From assembly GCF_000224415.1 (NCBI RefSeq), contig NZ_AFXQ01000004.1, positions 165,494 through 229,493 on the forward strand: a stretch of DNA of 64,000 bases, written 5' to 3'. This document shows positions 1-8,936 of this stretch, piece after piece. Numbering within the stretch: position 1 is the stretch's first letter; each line of letters begins with the position of its first letter. The notes under the pieces are model-generated. The model made no database searches, was not told the DNA's origin, and was given only the letters and a program-made list of their open reading frames with translations. Source of the stretch: Citricoccus sp. CH26A. GTDB lineage: Bacteria > Actinomycetota > Actinomycetes > Actinomycetales > Micrococcaceae. A program made the translations under genes and the position numbers.

Positions 1-1076
1 TGCGGCCGGGAGAACACCGCCGAGGGCACCGGACCCAGCGTGTTCGGCCGCAGGTCGTCCGGGTGCTCCAGGTTGTGGCTGACCACGCGCTGGTCGTGGT
101 TCGCCACGTGCTTGAGCTGGTGCGGACTGGAGACGTCACCCAGCGCCCACAGCCCGGGCACCGGCTCGCCGCCGGACAGCAGCCGCTGGTATTCGTCGAC
201 GGCGAGCCGCCCGTCGGCATGCAGGTCCAGCCCGGCGGCGGCCGGGTCGAGCCGGTCGCTGTTGGGGACCCGGCCGTAGGCGATGAGCACGGCGTCGGCG
301 TCCACCTCCCAGGTGGTGTTGGTGGGCCCGTCGAGATGCACGGTCACCCACCCGTCGAGCCCCTCCTCGATCCGGGACAGGGTCCAGCCGGTCTCGACCC
401 GCCACTGGGTCGAGGCCATCTCGGTGAACCGCTCGGAGATGGTCGCGTCGTGATGGCGCAGCAGTCGCGGTGAGCGGTTCACCTGGACCACGGAGGACCC
501 CAGGCCGGAGAAGATCGAGGCGAACTCGGCGGCGATGTACCCCCCGCCCAGCACCACGATCCGCTGGGGCAGCCGGGGCAGGCGCATCACGGTGTCCGAG
601 GTGTGGACCTGGGGCAGGTCGCTGCCGGGGACGGAGGGGACGACTGCCCTCGAGCCCGCGGCGACCACGATGTCCTGGGCCTCCAGGACCCGCCCGCTGG
701 CCGTGGTCAGCTGGCGGGTCCCGGTGAACCGCGTCTCCTCCGGGATGACCGTGGTGTTCTGCAACTCGACGTCCCGGTAGTGCAGGCCCCCCGCGGAGAT
801 GGCGTCGATGCGCGAGAAGATCCGGTCCCGGATGCCGGGCCAGTCGGTCCCGCCGATCCCCAGGTCCACGCCGAGCCTGCTGGCCTCCTCCGGCACCACG
901 GCCAGCGACGCCGGGTAGGCGAACATCTTGGTGGGGATGCAGCCGACGTTGAGGCAGGTGCCCCCGAACGTGCCGGAGTCGATGAGGGCCACGCGCTTGT
1001 CGTCCCAGTACGGGGTGACCAGCGAGTTGCCGGAGCCGGAGCCGATGATGGCGAGGTCGTAGGTTTCGGTGCCCAT
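1..1076 (-). CDS. mtr: Mycothione reductase (partial, C-terminus outside window)
   Basis: NADPH- and FAD-dependent reductase that recycles mycothione (oxidised mycothiol disulfide) to mycothiol in the cytoplasm. The first 358 codons are visible; the family is about 460 residues, so the C-terminal interface domain is missing because of the window edge. Seen: the N-terminal FAD motif GSGSGNS at residues 12-18 and the redox motif GGTCLNVGCIPTK with Cys41 and Cys46. The SGSGNS form and TFGGTCLNVGCIPTKM context fit mycothione reductases better than lipoamide dehydrogenases. The start ATG has no good ribosome site but lies 7 bases after a TAGGCT box, so it may be leaderless. It follows pyc by 35 bases. 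It is functionally linked to the mycothiol-type arsenate reductase near 26.5 kb. Dihydrolipoamide or mercuric reductase are less likely alternatives. Confidence 0.85.
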   Translation of the reverse strand, partial: MGTETYDLAIIGSGSGNSLVTPYWDDKRVALIDSGTFGGTCLNVGCIPTKMFAYPASLAVVPEEASRLGVDLGIGGTDWPGIRDRIFSRIDAISAGGLHYRDVELQNTTVIPEETRFTGTRQLTTASGRVLEAQDIVVAAGSRAVVPSVPGSDLPQVHTSDTVMRLPRLPQRIVVLGGGYIAAEFASIFSGLGSSVVQVNRSPRLLRHHDATISERFTEMASTQWRVETGWTLSRIEEGLDGWVTVHLDGPTNTTWEVDADAVLIAYGRVPNSDRLDPAAAGLDLHADGRLAVDEYQRLLSGGEPVPGLWALGDVSSPHQLKHVANHDQRVVSHNLEHPDDLRPNTLGPVPSAVFSRP

Positions 1077-1083
1077 GGCTCTC

Positions 1084-1089
1084 AGCCTA
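1084..1089 (-). promoter_or_regulatory. Candidate -10 box for leaderless mtr
   Basis: TAGGCT on the minus strand, followed by 7 bases and the mtr ATG. This spacing would place the transcript start at or next to the A of ATG. It lies in the short gap after pyc, so mtr may have its own promoter besides read-through. No convincing -35 was identified. Confidence 0.35.
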
Positions 1090-1111
1090 AGGCTCCACGG
1101 GCACCGTCCCG

Positions 1112-4100
1112 TCACTCGCCCAGTGTCAGCAGCAGGTCACCACCCTCGACCGCCGTGGTGCCGCCCAGCACCACGCGGGTGACGGTGCCGGAGGCATGGG
1201 CCGTGATGGCGGCCTCCATCTTCATGGCCTCGATGGTGGCCACCGTGTCCCCGGCCTCCACGGTGTCACCCTCGTCCACGGTCACGGAGACGACCCCGGC
1301 GAAGGGCGCGGCCACGTGCCCCTTGTTGGCGGGGTCGGCCTTCTCGGCAGCCCGGGCGGTCGACTCGACGGAGCGGTCGCGCACCGTGATCTGCCGCGCC
1401 TGGCCGTTGAGGGTCACCATCACGGGCCGCATGCCCTTGGCATCGGGCTCGCCGATCGCCTGCAGCGTGGTCAGCAGGCGCACGCCCTTGCCCAGGGAGA
1501 TGACGTGCTCACGTCCCCGCACCAGCCCGTACAACCAGTCCCGGGTGTGCAGGACGGAGGTGTCCCCGTAGGTCGCGCAGTTGGCCTCGTACTCCTGCGT
1601 CGGCCCCGGGAACAGGAGCCGGTTCAACGTCGCCTGGCGCGTGGCGCCGGGTTCGGCCAACGCCGAGCGGTCCTCCGCCGAGAGCTCGGTCTCAGCACGG
1701 CGACGGCCGCGGTTCTGCAGGGCCCGGGTCCGGAACGGCTCGGGCCAGCCACCGGGCGGGTCCCCCAGCTCGCCGGAGAGGAAGCCGATCACGGAGTCCG
1801 GCAGGTCGAAGTCCTGGGGGCTCTCCGCGAACTGGGCCGGATCCACGTCCATGCCGACCAGCTGCAAGGCCAGGTCCCCGACCACCTTGGAGCTCGGGGT
1901 GACCTTGACGATGTTGCCGAGCATGTCGTTGGCGGCCTCGTACATCCGCTCGATCTGCTCGAAGCGGTCGCCCAGGCCCAGGGCGATGGCCTGCTGGCGG
2001 AGGTTGGACAGCTGGCCGCCCGGGATCTCGTGCCGGTACACGCGCCCCGTCGGTGCCGACAGCCCGGACTCGAACGGGCGGTAGACCTCACGGATGGTCT
2101 CCCAGTACGGTTCCAGTGCGGCAGCCTGGTCCAGTCCGAGGCCGGTGTCCCGCTCCGTGTGCTCCAGGGCCGCCACCAGGGCGGACATCGGCACCTGGCT
2201 GGTGGTCCCGGCCATGGACGCGACGGCCGTGTCCACCGCGTCCACTCCCGCCTCGGCGGCGGCGAGCAGGGTGCCCAGCTGACCACCGGCGGTGTCGTGG
2301 GTGTGCAGGTGGACGGGGAGGTCGAACTCGGCGCGCAGGGCACCGACCAGCTCCCGGGCAGCCTGCGGCCGCAGCAGTCCGGCCATGTCCTTGATGGCCA
2401 GGACGTGGGCCCCGGCGTCGACCATCTGCCGGGCCAGGCCCAGGTAGTAGTCCAGCGTGTAGAGCTCCTCCGCGGGGTCCAGCAGGTTGCCCGTGTAACA
2501 CAGGGCCGCCTCGGCCACCGCAGTCCCGGTGGCCCGGACCGCGTCGATGGCGGGGGCGATCTGCCGGACGTCGTTCAGCGCGTCGAAGATCCGGAAGATG
2601 TCCACACCGGTCTGGGCGGCCTCGGCCACGAAGGCATTGGTCACCTCTACGGGGTAGGGCGTGTAGCCGACCGTGTTGCGCCCGCGCAGCAGCATCTGCA
2701 GCGGGATGTTCGGCAATTCCTGGCGCAACCGGGCGAGCCGGTCCCAGGGGTCCTCACCGAGGAAGCGCAGGGCGACGTCGTAGGTGGCCCCGCCCCAGGC
2801 CTCCACAGAGAGCAGCCCGGGCAGGGTGTGCGCGACGGCCGGAGCGGCAGCCAGCAGGTCACGCGTGCGCACCCGGGTGGCCAGCAGGGACTGGTGGGCA
2901 TCACGGAAGGTCGTGTCCGTGACGGCCAGTTCCGTCCGGCCGCGCAATTCGGCCGCGAACCCCTCGGGGCCCTTCTCCAACAGCACCTGGCGCCAGCCCG
3001 CGGGCGGCTGGTGCGGCGAGGGGCCATCGAACGGGCTGCGATCCGGCTCCTGGGACTTGTCGCCCGGGAAGGCCGGCAGCTTGTCCCTGGGGTCGATCCC
3101 CTCCACCCGGGGCCCGTGGGGCTGGTTCACCGTGACGTCGGCGAGGTACTGCAGGGCCTTCGAACCACGGTCCTGGCTGCGGTTGACCTGGGCCAGCTCG
3201 GGGTGGGCGTCGATGAAGTCGGTGGCGACGTCGCCGGCCACGAACGTGGGGTCGTCCAGCACGTTCATCAGGAACGGGATGTTGGTGGCCACCCCGCGGA
3301 CGCGGAACTCGGCCAGGGCGCGCCGTGCGCGCCGCACCGCCGTCGGGTAGTCCCGTCCACGGCAGGTCAGCTTCACCAGCATGGAGTCGAAGTGCGGGCT
3401 GATCTCGGCGCCGGTGTAGATCGTGCCACCGTCCAGTCGCACGCCGGAGCCGCCGGCGGACCGGTAGGCGGTGATGGCGCCGGTGTCCGGCCGGAAACCG
3501 TTGGCCGGGTCCTCCGTGGTGATCCGGCACTGCAGGGCGGCGCCACGGATGCGCAGCTCGTCCTGGCGGATCCCGAGCTGCTCGAGCGTCTGGCCGGCGG
3601 CGATGCGCAGCTGGGAGGCGACCAGGTCGACGTCGGTGATCTCCTCGGTGACGGTGTGCTCGACCTGGATCCGGGGGTTCATCTCGATGAACACGTGCTG
3701 ACCGGCACGGTCCCCCGCGGTGTCGACGAGGAACTCGACGGTGCCGGCGTTGACGTACCCCATGGCCTTGGCGAACTTGACGGCATCGGCGTAGAGCGCC
3801 TGGCGGATGGACTCGTCCAGCTGCGGGGCCGGGGCGATCTCGATGACCTTCTGGTGGCGGCGCTGCATGGAGCAGTCGCGCTCGAACAGGTGCACGGTCT
3901 CCCCCGTGCCGTCCGCCAGGACCTGGACCTCGATGTGCCGGGGCCGCAGCACGGCCTGCTCCAGGAACACCGTGGCGTCGCCGAAGGCGGTCTCGGCCTC
4001 GCGCATGGCCGCGTTCAGGGCGTCCGGCAGCTGGGCGGCGGTCTCGACCCGGCGCATGCCTCGGCCACCGCCGCCGGCCACGGCCTTGACGAAGATGGGG

Positions 4101-4582
4101 AAGCCGATGTCCTCGGCCTGGGCGACGAGCCACTCGGCGTCCGAGCTGGGCTCGGAGGACTTCAGGGTGGGGATACCCGCCGCCTTGGCGGCCCGGAGCG
4201 CCTCCACCTTGTTCCCGGTCAGCTCCAGGACGTCCGCGGGAGGACCGACGAAGGCGATCCCGGCCTCCGCCGCGGCCCGGGCCAGCCCGGCGTTCTCCGA
4301 CAGGAAGCCGTACCCCGGATAGATGGCGTCGCATCCTGACTCCTTGGCCACCCGGATGATCTCGTCCACGTCCAGGTAGGCGCGGATCGGGTGCCCCTCC
4401 TCCCCGATCCGGTAGGCCTCGTCCGCCTTCTGCCGGTGGATGGAGTTGCGGTCCTCGTACGGGAAGACCGCCACGGTCCGGGCACCCAGCTCGTAGCAGG
4501 CACGGAAGGCGCGGACCGCGATCTCCCCTCGGTTGGCGACCAGCACCTTGGAGAACATTCCGTCGGTGGCGTTGGATGACAT
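1112..4582 (-). CDS. pyc: Pyruvate carboxylase
   Basis: Biotin-dependent ATP:pyruvate carboxylase, 1156 residues, making oxaloacetate to refill the TCA cycle. Domains in order: biotin carboxylase with ATP-grasp (starts at MFSKVLVANRGEIA; glycine-rich loop AGGGGRGMR), carboxyltransferase (DTTFRDAHQSL motif in the middle), and biotin carrier domain with EAMKMEA; the biotinylated lysine is about residue 1121. A longer reading frame extends upstream, but ATG 4582 is preceded by AGGAGG at correct spacing, and gives the normal family length. A single-chain enzyme with all three activities is the usual actinobacterial form. It is divergent from the ParA-type gene, and the shared region has a CRP/GlxR-like palindrome that may give carbon-source control. 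Confidence 0.97.
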   Translation of the reverse strand: MSSNATDGMFSKVLVANRGEIAVRAFRACYELGARTVAVFPYEDRNSIHRQKADEAYRIGEEGHPIRAYLDVDEIIRVAKESGCDAIYPGYGFLSENAGLARAAAEAGIAFVGPPADVLELTGNKVEALRAAKAAGIPTLKSSEPSSDAEWLVAQAEDIGFPIFVKAVAGGGGRGMRRVETAAQLPDALNAAMREAETAFGDATVFLEQAVLRPRHIEVQVLADGTGETVHLFERDCSMQRRHQKVIEIAPAPQLDESIRQALYADAVKFAKAMGYVNAGTVEFLVDTAGDRAGQHVFIEMNPRIQVEHTVTEEITDVDLVASQLRIAAGQTLEQLGIRQDELRIRGAALQCRITTEDPANGFRPDTGAITAYRSAGGSGVRLDGGTIYTGAEISPHFDSMLVKLTCRGRDYPTAVRRARRALAEFRVRGVATNIPFLMNVLDDPTFVAGDVATDFIDAHPELAQVNRSQDRGSKALQYLADVTVNQPHGPRVEGIDPRDKLPAFPGDKSQEPDRSPFDGPSPHQPPAGWRQVLLEKGPEGFAAELRGRTELAVTDTTFRDAHQSLLATRVRTRDLLAAAPAVAHTLPGLLSVEAWGGATYDVALRFLGEDPWDRLARLRQELPNIPLQMLLRGRNTVGYTPYPVEVTNAFVAEAAQTGVDIFRIFDALNDVRQIAPAIDAVRATGTAVAEAALCYTGNLLDPAEELYTLDYYLGLARQMVDAGAHVLAIKDMAGLLRPQAARELVGALRAEFDLPVHLHTHDTAGGQLGTLLAAAEAGVDAVDTAVASMAGTTSQVPMSALVAALEHTERDTGLGLDQAAALEPYWETIREVYRPFESGLSAPTGRVYRHEIPGGQLSNLRQQAIALGLGDRFEQIERMYEAANDMLGNIVKVTPSSKVVGDLALQLVGMDVDPAQFAESPQDFDLPDSVIGFLSGELGDPPGGWPEPFRTRALQNRGRRRAETELSAEDRSALAEPGATRQATLNRLLFPGPTQEYEANCATYGDTSVLHTRDWLYGLVRGREHVISLGKGVRLLTTLQAIGEPDAKGMRPVMVTLNGQARQITVRDRSVESTARAAEKADPANKGHVAAPFAGVVSVTVDEGDTVEAGDTVATIEAMKMEAAITAHASGTVTRVVLGGTTAVEGGDLLLTLGE

Positions 4583-4706
4583 GGAGCCTCCTGGGCTGCC
4601 CGGCAGGTCTGCCGGGACACGATCAGGCGCGGTCAGCGCACGGTGGAGCCACTTCCTTGTGGCTTGCATCACCCGTCAGTGTTGCATACGACCCCGGCAC
4701 CCACTA

Positions 4707-4722
4707 CGTGAGACCCGTCACA
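4707..4722. promoter_or_regulatory. CRP/GlxR-like palindrome between pyc and the ParA-type gene
   Basis: The 16-base site CGTGA-N6-TCACA matches the CRP/GlxR consensus TGTGA-N6-TCACA at 9 of 10 arm positions. It lies 125 bases upstream of the pyc start and 74 bases upstream of the ParA-type gene. GlxR-type cAMP regulators are known actinobacterial carbon regulators; binding here is inferred from the motif only. Confidence 0.4.
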
Positions 4723-4795
4723 GTGTCTTCAGCACTAGGATGGACCACGGTCCCGGGCCACCCACCCTCTGGTCGACAGTCAGGATTCCACCGCC

Positions 4796-5650
4796 GTGCA
4801 GATCATCTCCATCTCCAGCCTCAAGGGCGGGGTCGGCAAGACCTCGGTCACCCTCGGACTGGCCTCGGCGGCGCAGGCGCAGGGCATCCCCACCCTCGTG
4901 GTGGACATGGACCCCCATGCCGATGCCACGACCGGACTCGGGGTCCGGCAGGACGCCGGCACCGAGGACGTGGGCACCCTGATCTCCCACCCCCGGCGGG
5001 TGTCCCTGGCCGATCACGTGGTCGCCTCGGGCTGGACCGGGTCCACCGCGGCCCCGGTGGCCGACGGCGACGGAGCGGGCGGTCCCGACGGCGCACCCCG
5101 GGTCCTCGATGTCGTCCGCGGCTCCTCGCGGACGTCGCTGTACGAGCGCCCGACGACCCGTCAGCGCGAGCTGCGCCGGCTCACCCAGCTGCTCGAGCCC
5201 GTGACGCGCTACGCACTGGTCCTCATCGACTGTCCCCCGGCCCTCAACGGCGTCACGCGGATGGCCTGGGCCGCCTCGACGGACGTGCTGCTGGTGGCCG
5301 AGCCGAGCCTGTTCTCCGTGGCCGGCACCGAACGCACCCTGCGGGCCCTGGACCTGTTCCGCAAGGAGTATGCCCAGGGCGTGACCTCCACCGGCGTGGT
5401 GGCCAACCGCGTCCGGCCCGCCAGCGTGGAGCACCAGTTCCGCCTGGGCGAGATGGAGCGGATGTACGGCGACCGGTTGCTGCCCGTGGCCATCCCGGAA
5501 CAGGGCAACTGGCAGCAGATCCAGGGCGCCGCCTGGCCCGTCCACGCCTGGCCCGGCCAGACGGCCGCCCAGTCCGCGGCACTGTTCGATGAGCTGCTCT
5601 ACTCCGTGCAGCGGCCGTTGAAGGACCGCCGCAGCCAGCGCCGGCACTGA
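4796..5650 (+). CDS. ParA/MinD-type P-loop ATPase (orphan)
   Basis: 284-residue cytoplasmic ATPase of the ParA/MinD superfamily. The deviant Walker A KGGVGKTS (with signature lysine) is at residues 10-17, the A-prime region VVDMDPHADATTG follows, and the Walker B-like LVLIDCPPALNG is near the middle. About 40 Asp/Gly/Ala-rich residues are inserted between switch regions. No parB or parS-like partner is adjacent; the chromosome-type ParA of this window is the separate gene at 39.8 kb. The start is a GTG with AGGA about 10 bases upstream. Cargo or function cannot be inferred; positioning of protein complexes or a membrane/secretion system is possible. A strong terminator follows the gene. Confidence 0.8.
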   Translation: MQIISISSLKGGVGKTSVTLGLASAAQAQGIPTLVVDMDPHADATTGLGVRQDAGTEDVGTLISHPRRVSLADHVVASGWTGSTAAPVADGDGAGGPDGAPRVLDVVRGSSRTSLYERPTTRQRELRRLTQLLEPVTRYALVLIDCPPALNGVTRMAWAASTDVLLVAEPSLFSVAGTERTLRALDLFRKEYAQGVTSTGVVANRVRPASVEHQFRLGEMERMYGDRLLPVAIPEQGNWQQIQGAAWPVHAWPGQTAAQSAALFDELLYSVQRPLKDRRSQRRH

Positions 5651-5688
5651 GGCGCGCCCCCGCCAGACCACGATCGACGTCAAGCCGC

Positions 5689-5727
5689 GACGGCCCCGCG
5701 CCTGCCGGCGGCAGGGACGGGGCCGTC
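5689..5727. terminator. Bidirectional hairpin between converging genes
   Basis: GACGGCCCCG pairs with CGGGGCCGTC (10 base pairs) and the loop contains a second small CTGCC/GGCAG stem. It sits between the 3' ends of the ParA-type gene (plus) and the MerR gene (minus), where a shared terminator is expected. There is no clear U-tract, which is usual in high-GC actinobacteria. Confidence 0.6.
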
Positions 5728-5753
5728 GTCGGGAACAGGCGGTGGGACGCCCC

Positions 5754-6353
5754 TCAGGAGGCGGACTTGCGCTGGGCGCGACGCTGGGAGAGTTCGTCCC
5801 CGGGGAAGTCGGCGGGGGCGTCGTGCAGGCGCTCGGAGGGCAGCTGGGCGAGGGAGCCCTCGACCTCACGCCAGACCCGGCCGACGGCGATGCCGAAGAC
5901 ACCCTGCCCGCCCTGCACCAGGTCGATGACCTCGTCCGCCGACATGCACTCGTAGACCGAGGCACCGTCGCTCATCAGCGTGATCTGGGCCAGGTCGTCC
6001 ACGCCGCGTTCGCGCAGGTGTTCGACGGCCGAACGGATCTGCTGCAGGGAGACCCCGGTGTCCAGTAGTCGCTTGACCACCTTGAGCACGAGGATGTCCC
6101 GGAAGGAGTACAACCGCTGCGTCCCCGAGCCGCTGGCGCCGCGCACGGTGGGCACCACGAGGCCCGTCCGGGCCCAGTAGTCCAGCTGGCGATAGGTGAT
6201 CCCGGCCGCCTTGCACGCGGTGGGGCCGCGGTATCCGACGCCCTCGTCGAGCACCGGCAGGTCTTCGGTGAACAGCATGCCCTGCGCCGGGGTGCGCGCA
6301 GGGGCGGGATGCGTCACGTCCGGGGACTGCCCGGCCTCGCCCTTGGGACTCAC
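5754..6353 (-). CDS. MerR-family regulator, Rv1830 (ResR/McdR) type
   Basis: 199-residue DNA-binding regulator. The winged-helix part begins after the conserved MLFTEDLPVLDEGVGYRG region; the sequence ACKAAGITYRQLDYWARTG is the recognition segment, followed by RLYSFRDILVLKVVKRLLDTG and a dimerisation/effector region. It resembles Rv1830, which in mycobacteria affects growth and cell division and drug resilience (family knowledge). GTG at 6353 has AGGAGG at 6 bases; a longer frame upstream has no ribosome site. It is the last gene of the gcvH-garA-merR-nuclease-merR array, 251 bases after the nuclease gene, so it may also have its own promoter. Confidence 0.85.
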   Translation of the reverse strand: MSPKGEAGQSPDVTHPAPARTPAQGMLFTEDLPVLDEGVGYRGPTACKAAGITYRQLDYWARTGLVVPTVRGASGSGTQRLYSFRDILVLKVVKRLLDTGVSLQQIRSAVEHLRERGVDDLAQITLMSDGASVYECMSADEVIDLVQGGQGVFGIAVGRVWREVEGSLAQLPSERLHDAPADFPGDELSQRRAQRKSAS

Positions 6354-6604
6354 TGGAACCCTCCTGGTCTCAGGTCCACACTGGGGAAGGAAGGGGCCGC
6401 CGGTCCGGACCAACGGAGCGCGACGGGCATCGACCCGGCCCGGCACCGCTGACCGATGCGAATGAACCGGCAGGCAATGTGGAACCTCTGCTGACGACGG
6501 TAGGCCCGTGGAGGGCCACGGTCAAAGACCCAGTCGCTTTCACCGCGAGCGTGTCGCCCCCGGGCGGGGCCGGAGCAGCCGGGCCGATGGCGTGCGAGGC
6601 GCCG

Positions 6605-7162
6605 TCAGGACTGTCCCGCGCCGCCGTCGGCGAAGTCCTCGGGGTCCACGGAGTCGAGGAATTCGCGGAACTTGCTCAGCTCGGCATCGCGGTCCGCGGA
6701 CCGGGAGACTCCGGTGGCGGACTCGTCGGTCGTCTCCTCGTCCTCGTCCTCCAGCGCCTGCTCGGGGTCCACCCCGGCATCGTGGAGGACCTCCGCCGAG
6801 CACAGCACGGGCACCCCGGCACGCAGGGCGCAGGCGATGGCATCGGATGCCCTGGCATCCACCCGGGCGCCATTGTCCAGGAGGAGTTCGGCGTGGAAGA
6901 CGGCGTCGCGCACCGAGCTGATCCGGACGGACTCCAGCGCGGTGCCCGCCGCGGCGATGACGTCGACGAGCAGGTCGTGGGTCATGGGACGCGGCGGGGT
7001 GATCCCCTGTTGCCACAGCGCGATGGCGCTGGCCTCCGGAGCCCCCACCCAGATCGGCACCAGGGTCCCGGTGCCGGGGTCCTGGAGGAGCACGAGCGGC
7101 TGGTTGCCGGGCAGTTCCACCCGGACTCCCAGCACCGTCATCTCGACGTCGGGCAGGGCCAT
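6605..7162 (-). CDS. Bifunctional nuclease family protein (DUF151, Rv1829-like)
   Basis: 185 residues. The N-terminal two thirds (VEMTVLGVRVELPGNQP through ASDAIACALRAGVPV) is the DUF151/bifunctional nuclease domain, implicated in DNA/RNA cleavage in plants and of unknown bacterial role. The C-terminus is an acidic low-complexity tail with runs of Glu and Asp, then KFREFLDSVDPEDF, as in actinobacterial members. The chosen ATG has GAGGCG upstream and starts 7 bases after the MerR stop codon, so the two are translationally close. The upstream extension to 7210 would overlap the MerR gene and lacks a ribosome site. Confidence 0.85.
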   Translation of the reverse strand: MALPDVEMTVLGVRVELPGNQPLVLLQDPGTGTLVPIWVGAPEASAIALWQQGITPPRPMTHDLLVDVIAAAGTALESVRISSVRDAVFHAELLLDNGARVDARASDAIACALRAGVPVLCSAEVLHDAGVDPEQALEDEDEETTDESATGVSRSADRDAELSKFREFLDSVDPEDFADGGAGQS

Positions 7163-7169
7163 GTCCGCC

Positions 7170-7919
7170 TCACGAATCCAGGTCGGCGACCGCGGCGCCC
7201 ACCAGGGCACTGTGCAGTCCCAGGCAGGCCTCGCTGATCTCGCGTGCGGTCTCAGCCACCCGGGCTCCGGCCGCGGAGTCGCGGCGGCTGGCCAGGGGGG
7301 CCGTCACCCGTTCGATGAGTCCGAGCTCTCGGTCGGCGGCCGCCCGGAACGGACGCAGGTGCCGGGGCTCCAGTCCGTGGGCGGCCAGTACGACGGCGGA
7401 CCGGGTGGCCTTGAGGGAGTGCTCGCTGTACCGCCCGTCCTCGTCGGCGGCGATCATGCCGTACTGCTCGAGCGAGTCGAGGAGGTCGGCGCTGGCGCCG
7501 GAGATCCCCTGCAGCTCCGCCCGGGTCAGCGGCCGGGTGTGCCCCGCCAGTTCCTGGGCGAGCTGGTCCGAGACCGAGCGCGGGGTCAGCGTGAGGCCGC
7601 CCGGCAGCGACTCCGGATGGTCCCCACGGTCCACCGCGTCGAGGTAGTCCTTGATGACCTTCAGCGGCAGGTACTGGTCGCGCTGGAGTGCCAGGATGAA
7701 GCGCAGGCGGTCGACGTCCGCGTCCGTGTACTTCCGATAGCCCGCCGCGGTCCGCCGGGGGGTGATCAGGCCCTTCTCCTCCAGGAAGCGGATCTTGGAG
7801 GCGCTGGCCTGGGGGAAGTCCTCCTTGAGCTCGCCGAGGACCTCACCGATGTTCATCACGGCGCGGCTCGCACCGGTCCTGGCGGTCGAGACGGTGCGGC
7901 GGGAGGCTGCTGCGGTCAC
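7170..7919 (-). CDS. MerR-family regulator, Rv1828 type
   Basis: 249 residues. N-terminal winged helix-turn-helix: NIGEVLGELKEDFPQASASK, then RFLEEKGLITPRRTAAGYRK, the wing. The rest is an alpha-helical C-terminal region including a second helix-turn-helix-like segment (TRAELQGISGASADLLDSLE), characteristic of the Rv1828 group. GTG start at 7919 with GAGG upstream. It lies between garA and the nuclease gene, the same order as in mycobacteria, suggesting an old operon. Targets are unknown; one member is reported to bind its own promoter region. Confidence 0.85.
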   Translation of the reverse strand: MTAAASRRTVSTARTGASRAVMNIGEVLGELKEDFPQASASKIRFLEEKGLITPRRTAAGYRKYTDADVDRLRFILALQRDQYLPLKVIKDYLDAVDRGDHPESLPGGLTLTPRSVSDQLAQELAGHTRPLTRAELQGISGASADLLDSLEQYGMIAADEDGRYSEHSLKATRSAVVLAAHGLEPRHLRPFRAAADRELGLIERVTAPLASRRDSAAGARVAETAREISEACLGLHSALVGAAVADLDS

Positions 7920-7963
7920 GGAGGGTTCCTCGGGTCTTCTTTCGGTGGCGTTCGTCGGTCTGG

Positions 7964-8419
7964 TCAGGCGCTGAGCCGCTGGGTGCCGGCGTAGAACGTC
8001 AGCCTGAACTTGCCGATCTGCACTTCCATCCCCGAGCGCAGGGCCACCGAGTCCACCCGGTCGTGGTTGACGTAGGTGCCGTTGAGCGAACCGGAGTCGA
8101 CGACGACGAACCCCTCTCCCTGACGGCGGAACTCGGCGTGCTTGCGCGAGACGGTGACGTCATCGAGGAAGATGTCCGCGTTCGGGTGACGTCCCGTGGT
8201 GGTCACGTCCTGGTCCAGCAGGAATCGTGCCCCCTGGTTCGGGCCCGCGTGGGCCACCAACAGGGCCGAGCCGATGGGCAGGGCGTTGATCGCGGCGCGG
8301 TCCTCCGCGTCGAGCGCGCGATCGACCGGACCGCCGAGGTCAGGCAGTCCGATGCTGGTGGTCTGCGCCTCTGGCTCGGTACCCGGTTCCCTGCCGCCCG
8401 GGTGCTGGGTGCCTGACAT
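7964..8419 (-). CDS. garA: FHA-domain signalling protein GarA/OdhI
   Basis: 151-residue cytoplasmic regulator. In related bacteria the unphosphorylated form binds and inhibits 2-oxoglutarate dehydrogenase and tunes glutamate metabolism; Ser/Thr kinases PknB/PknG phosphorylate the N-terminal threonine pair. Seen here: a TTS motif with Thr20-Thr21 (QTTS rather than the common ETTS), and the FHA fold with GRHPNADIFLDD, VSRKHAEF and GSLNGTYVN, the phosphothreonine-binding residues. The ATG has GGAGGAG upstream. It sits directly downstream of gcvH. It can be called with confidence from both domain and context. Confidence 0.93.
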   Translation of the reverse strand: MSGTQHPGGREPGTEPEAQTTSIGLPDLGGPVDRALDAEDRAAINALPIGSALLVAHAGPNQGARFLLDQDVTTTGRHPNADIFLDDVTVSRKHAEFRRQGEGFVVVDSGSLNGTYVNHDRVDSVALRSGMEVQIGKFRLTFYAGTQRLSA

Positions 8420-8484
8420 TGCTCCTCCGAGGTGGTGTCCGACCCGCTCTGCGGCGGGCCGGACGTAGTGCTTCCGTGACCTGA

Positions 8485-8871
8485 CTAGCCTACCTGCTGG
8501 CGGTAGCCCTCTGCATCGAGCAGGGCCTCGACCTGCGCCGGGTCCTTCACCGAGACCTCCATGAGCCAGCCCTCGCCGTAGGGGTCGGCGTTGAGCTTGG
8601 CGGGATCGGCGTCGAGCTCCTCGTTACGGGCCGTGACGGTCCCCGTGACGGGCGCGAACAGGTCGCTGACGGACTTGGTGGACTCCACCTCGCCCACGGT
8701 CGACTCCGCCTCGATCTCCGTGCCGACCTCCGGCAGGTCCACGTAGACCACGTCGCCGAGGGCGTCCTGGGCGAAGTCGGTGATGCCGATGCGGACGACG
8801 CCGTCCGCGTCGGGGCCGGAGACCCACTCGTGCTCGGCACTGTAGCGAAGCCCGTCGGGGATGTTGCTCAT
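8485..8871 (-). CDS. gcvH: Glycine cleavage system H protein
   Basis: 128-residue lipoyl carrier that shuttles the aminomethyl group between the P, T and L proteins. The lipoyl-attachment lysine is in VGEVESTKSVSDLFAP and the N-terminal RYSAEHEWV and C-terminal NADPYGEGWL are family hallmarks. ATG 8871 has GGAGGAATC directly upstream; the much longer open frame beyond it is not coding. No gcvP or gcvT is in the window. First gene of the gcvH-garA-merR-nuclease-merR run. Confidence 0.96.
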   Translation of the reverse strand: MSNIPDGLRYSAEHEWVSGPDADGVVRIGITDFAQDALGDVVYVDLPEVGTEIEAESTVGEVESTKSVSDLFAPVTGTVTARNEELDADPAKLNADPYGEGWLMEVSVKDPAQVEALLDAEGYRQQVG

Positions 8872-8936
8872 GATTCCTCCAGGTGATCGGGGACGCTGGA
8901 CCGTCCTGAGTGGGTCCACGCGGTACAGCACCGAGA

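Noticed and set aside
1196..4339. 1047-residue open frame on the plus strand opposite pyc
   Set aside because: Antisense shadow of a clear pyruvate carboxylase; Gly/His/Val-rich composition without any domain is typical of high-GC antisense frames.
8872..8936. Glycine riboswitch before gcvH
   Set aside because: The region is too short and no glycine aptamer features were seen.
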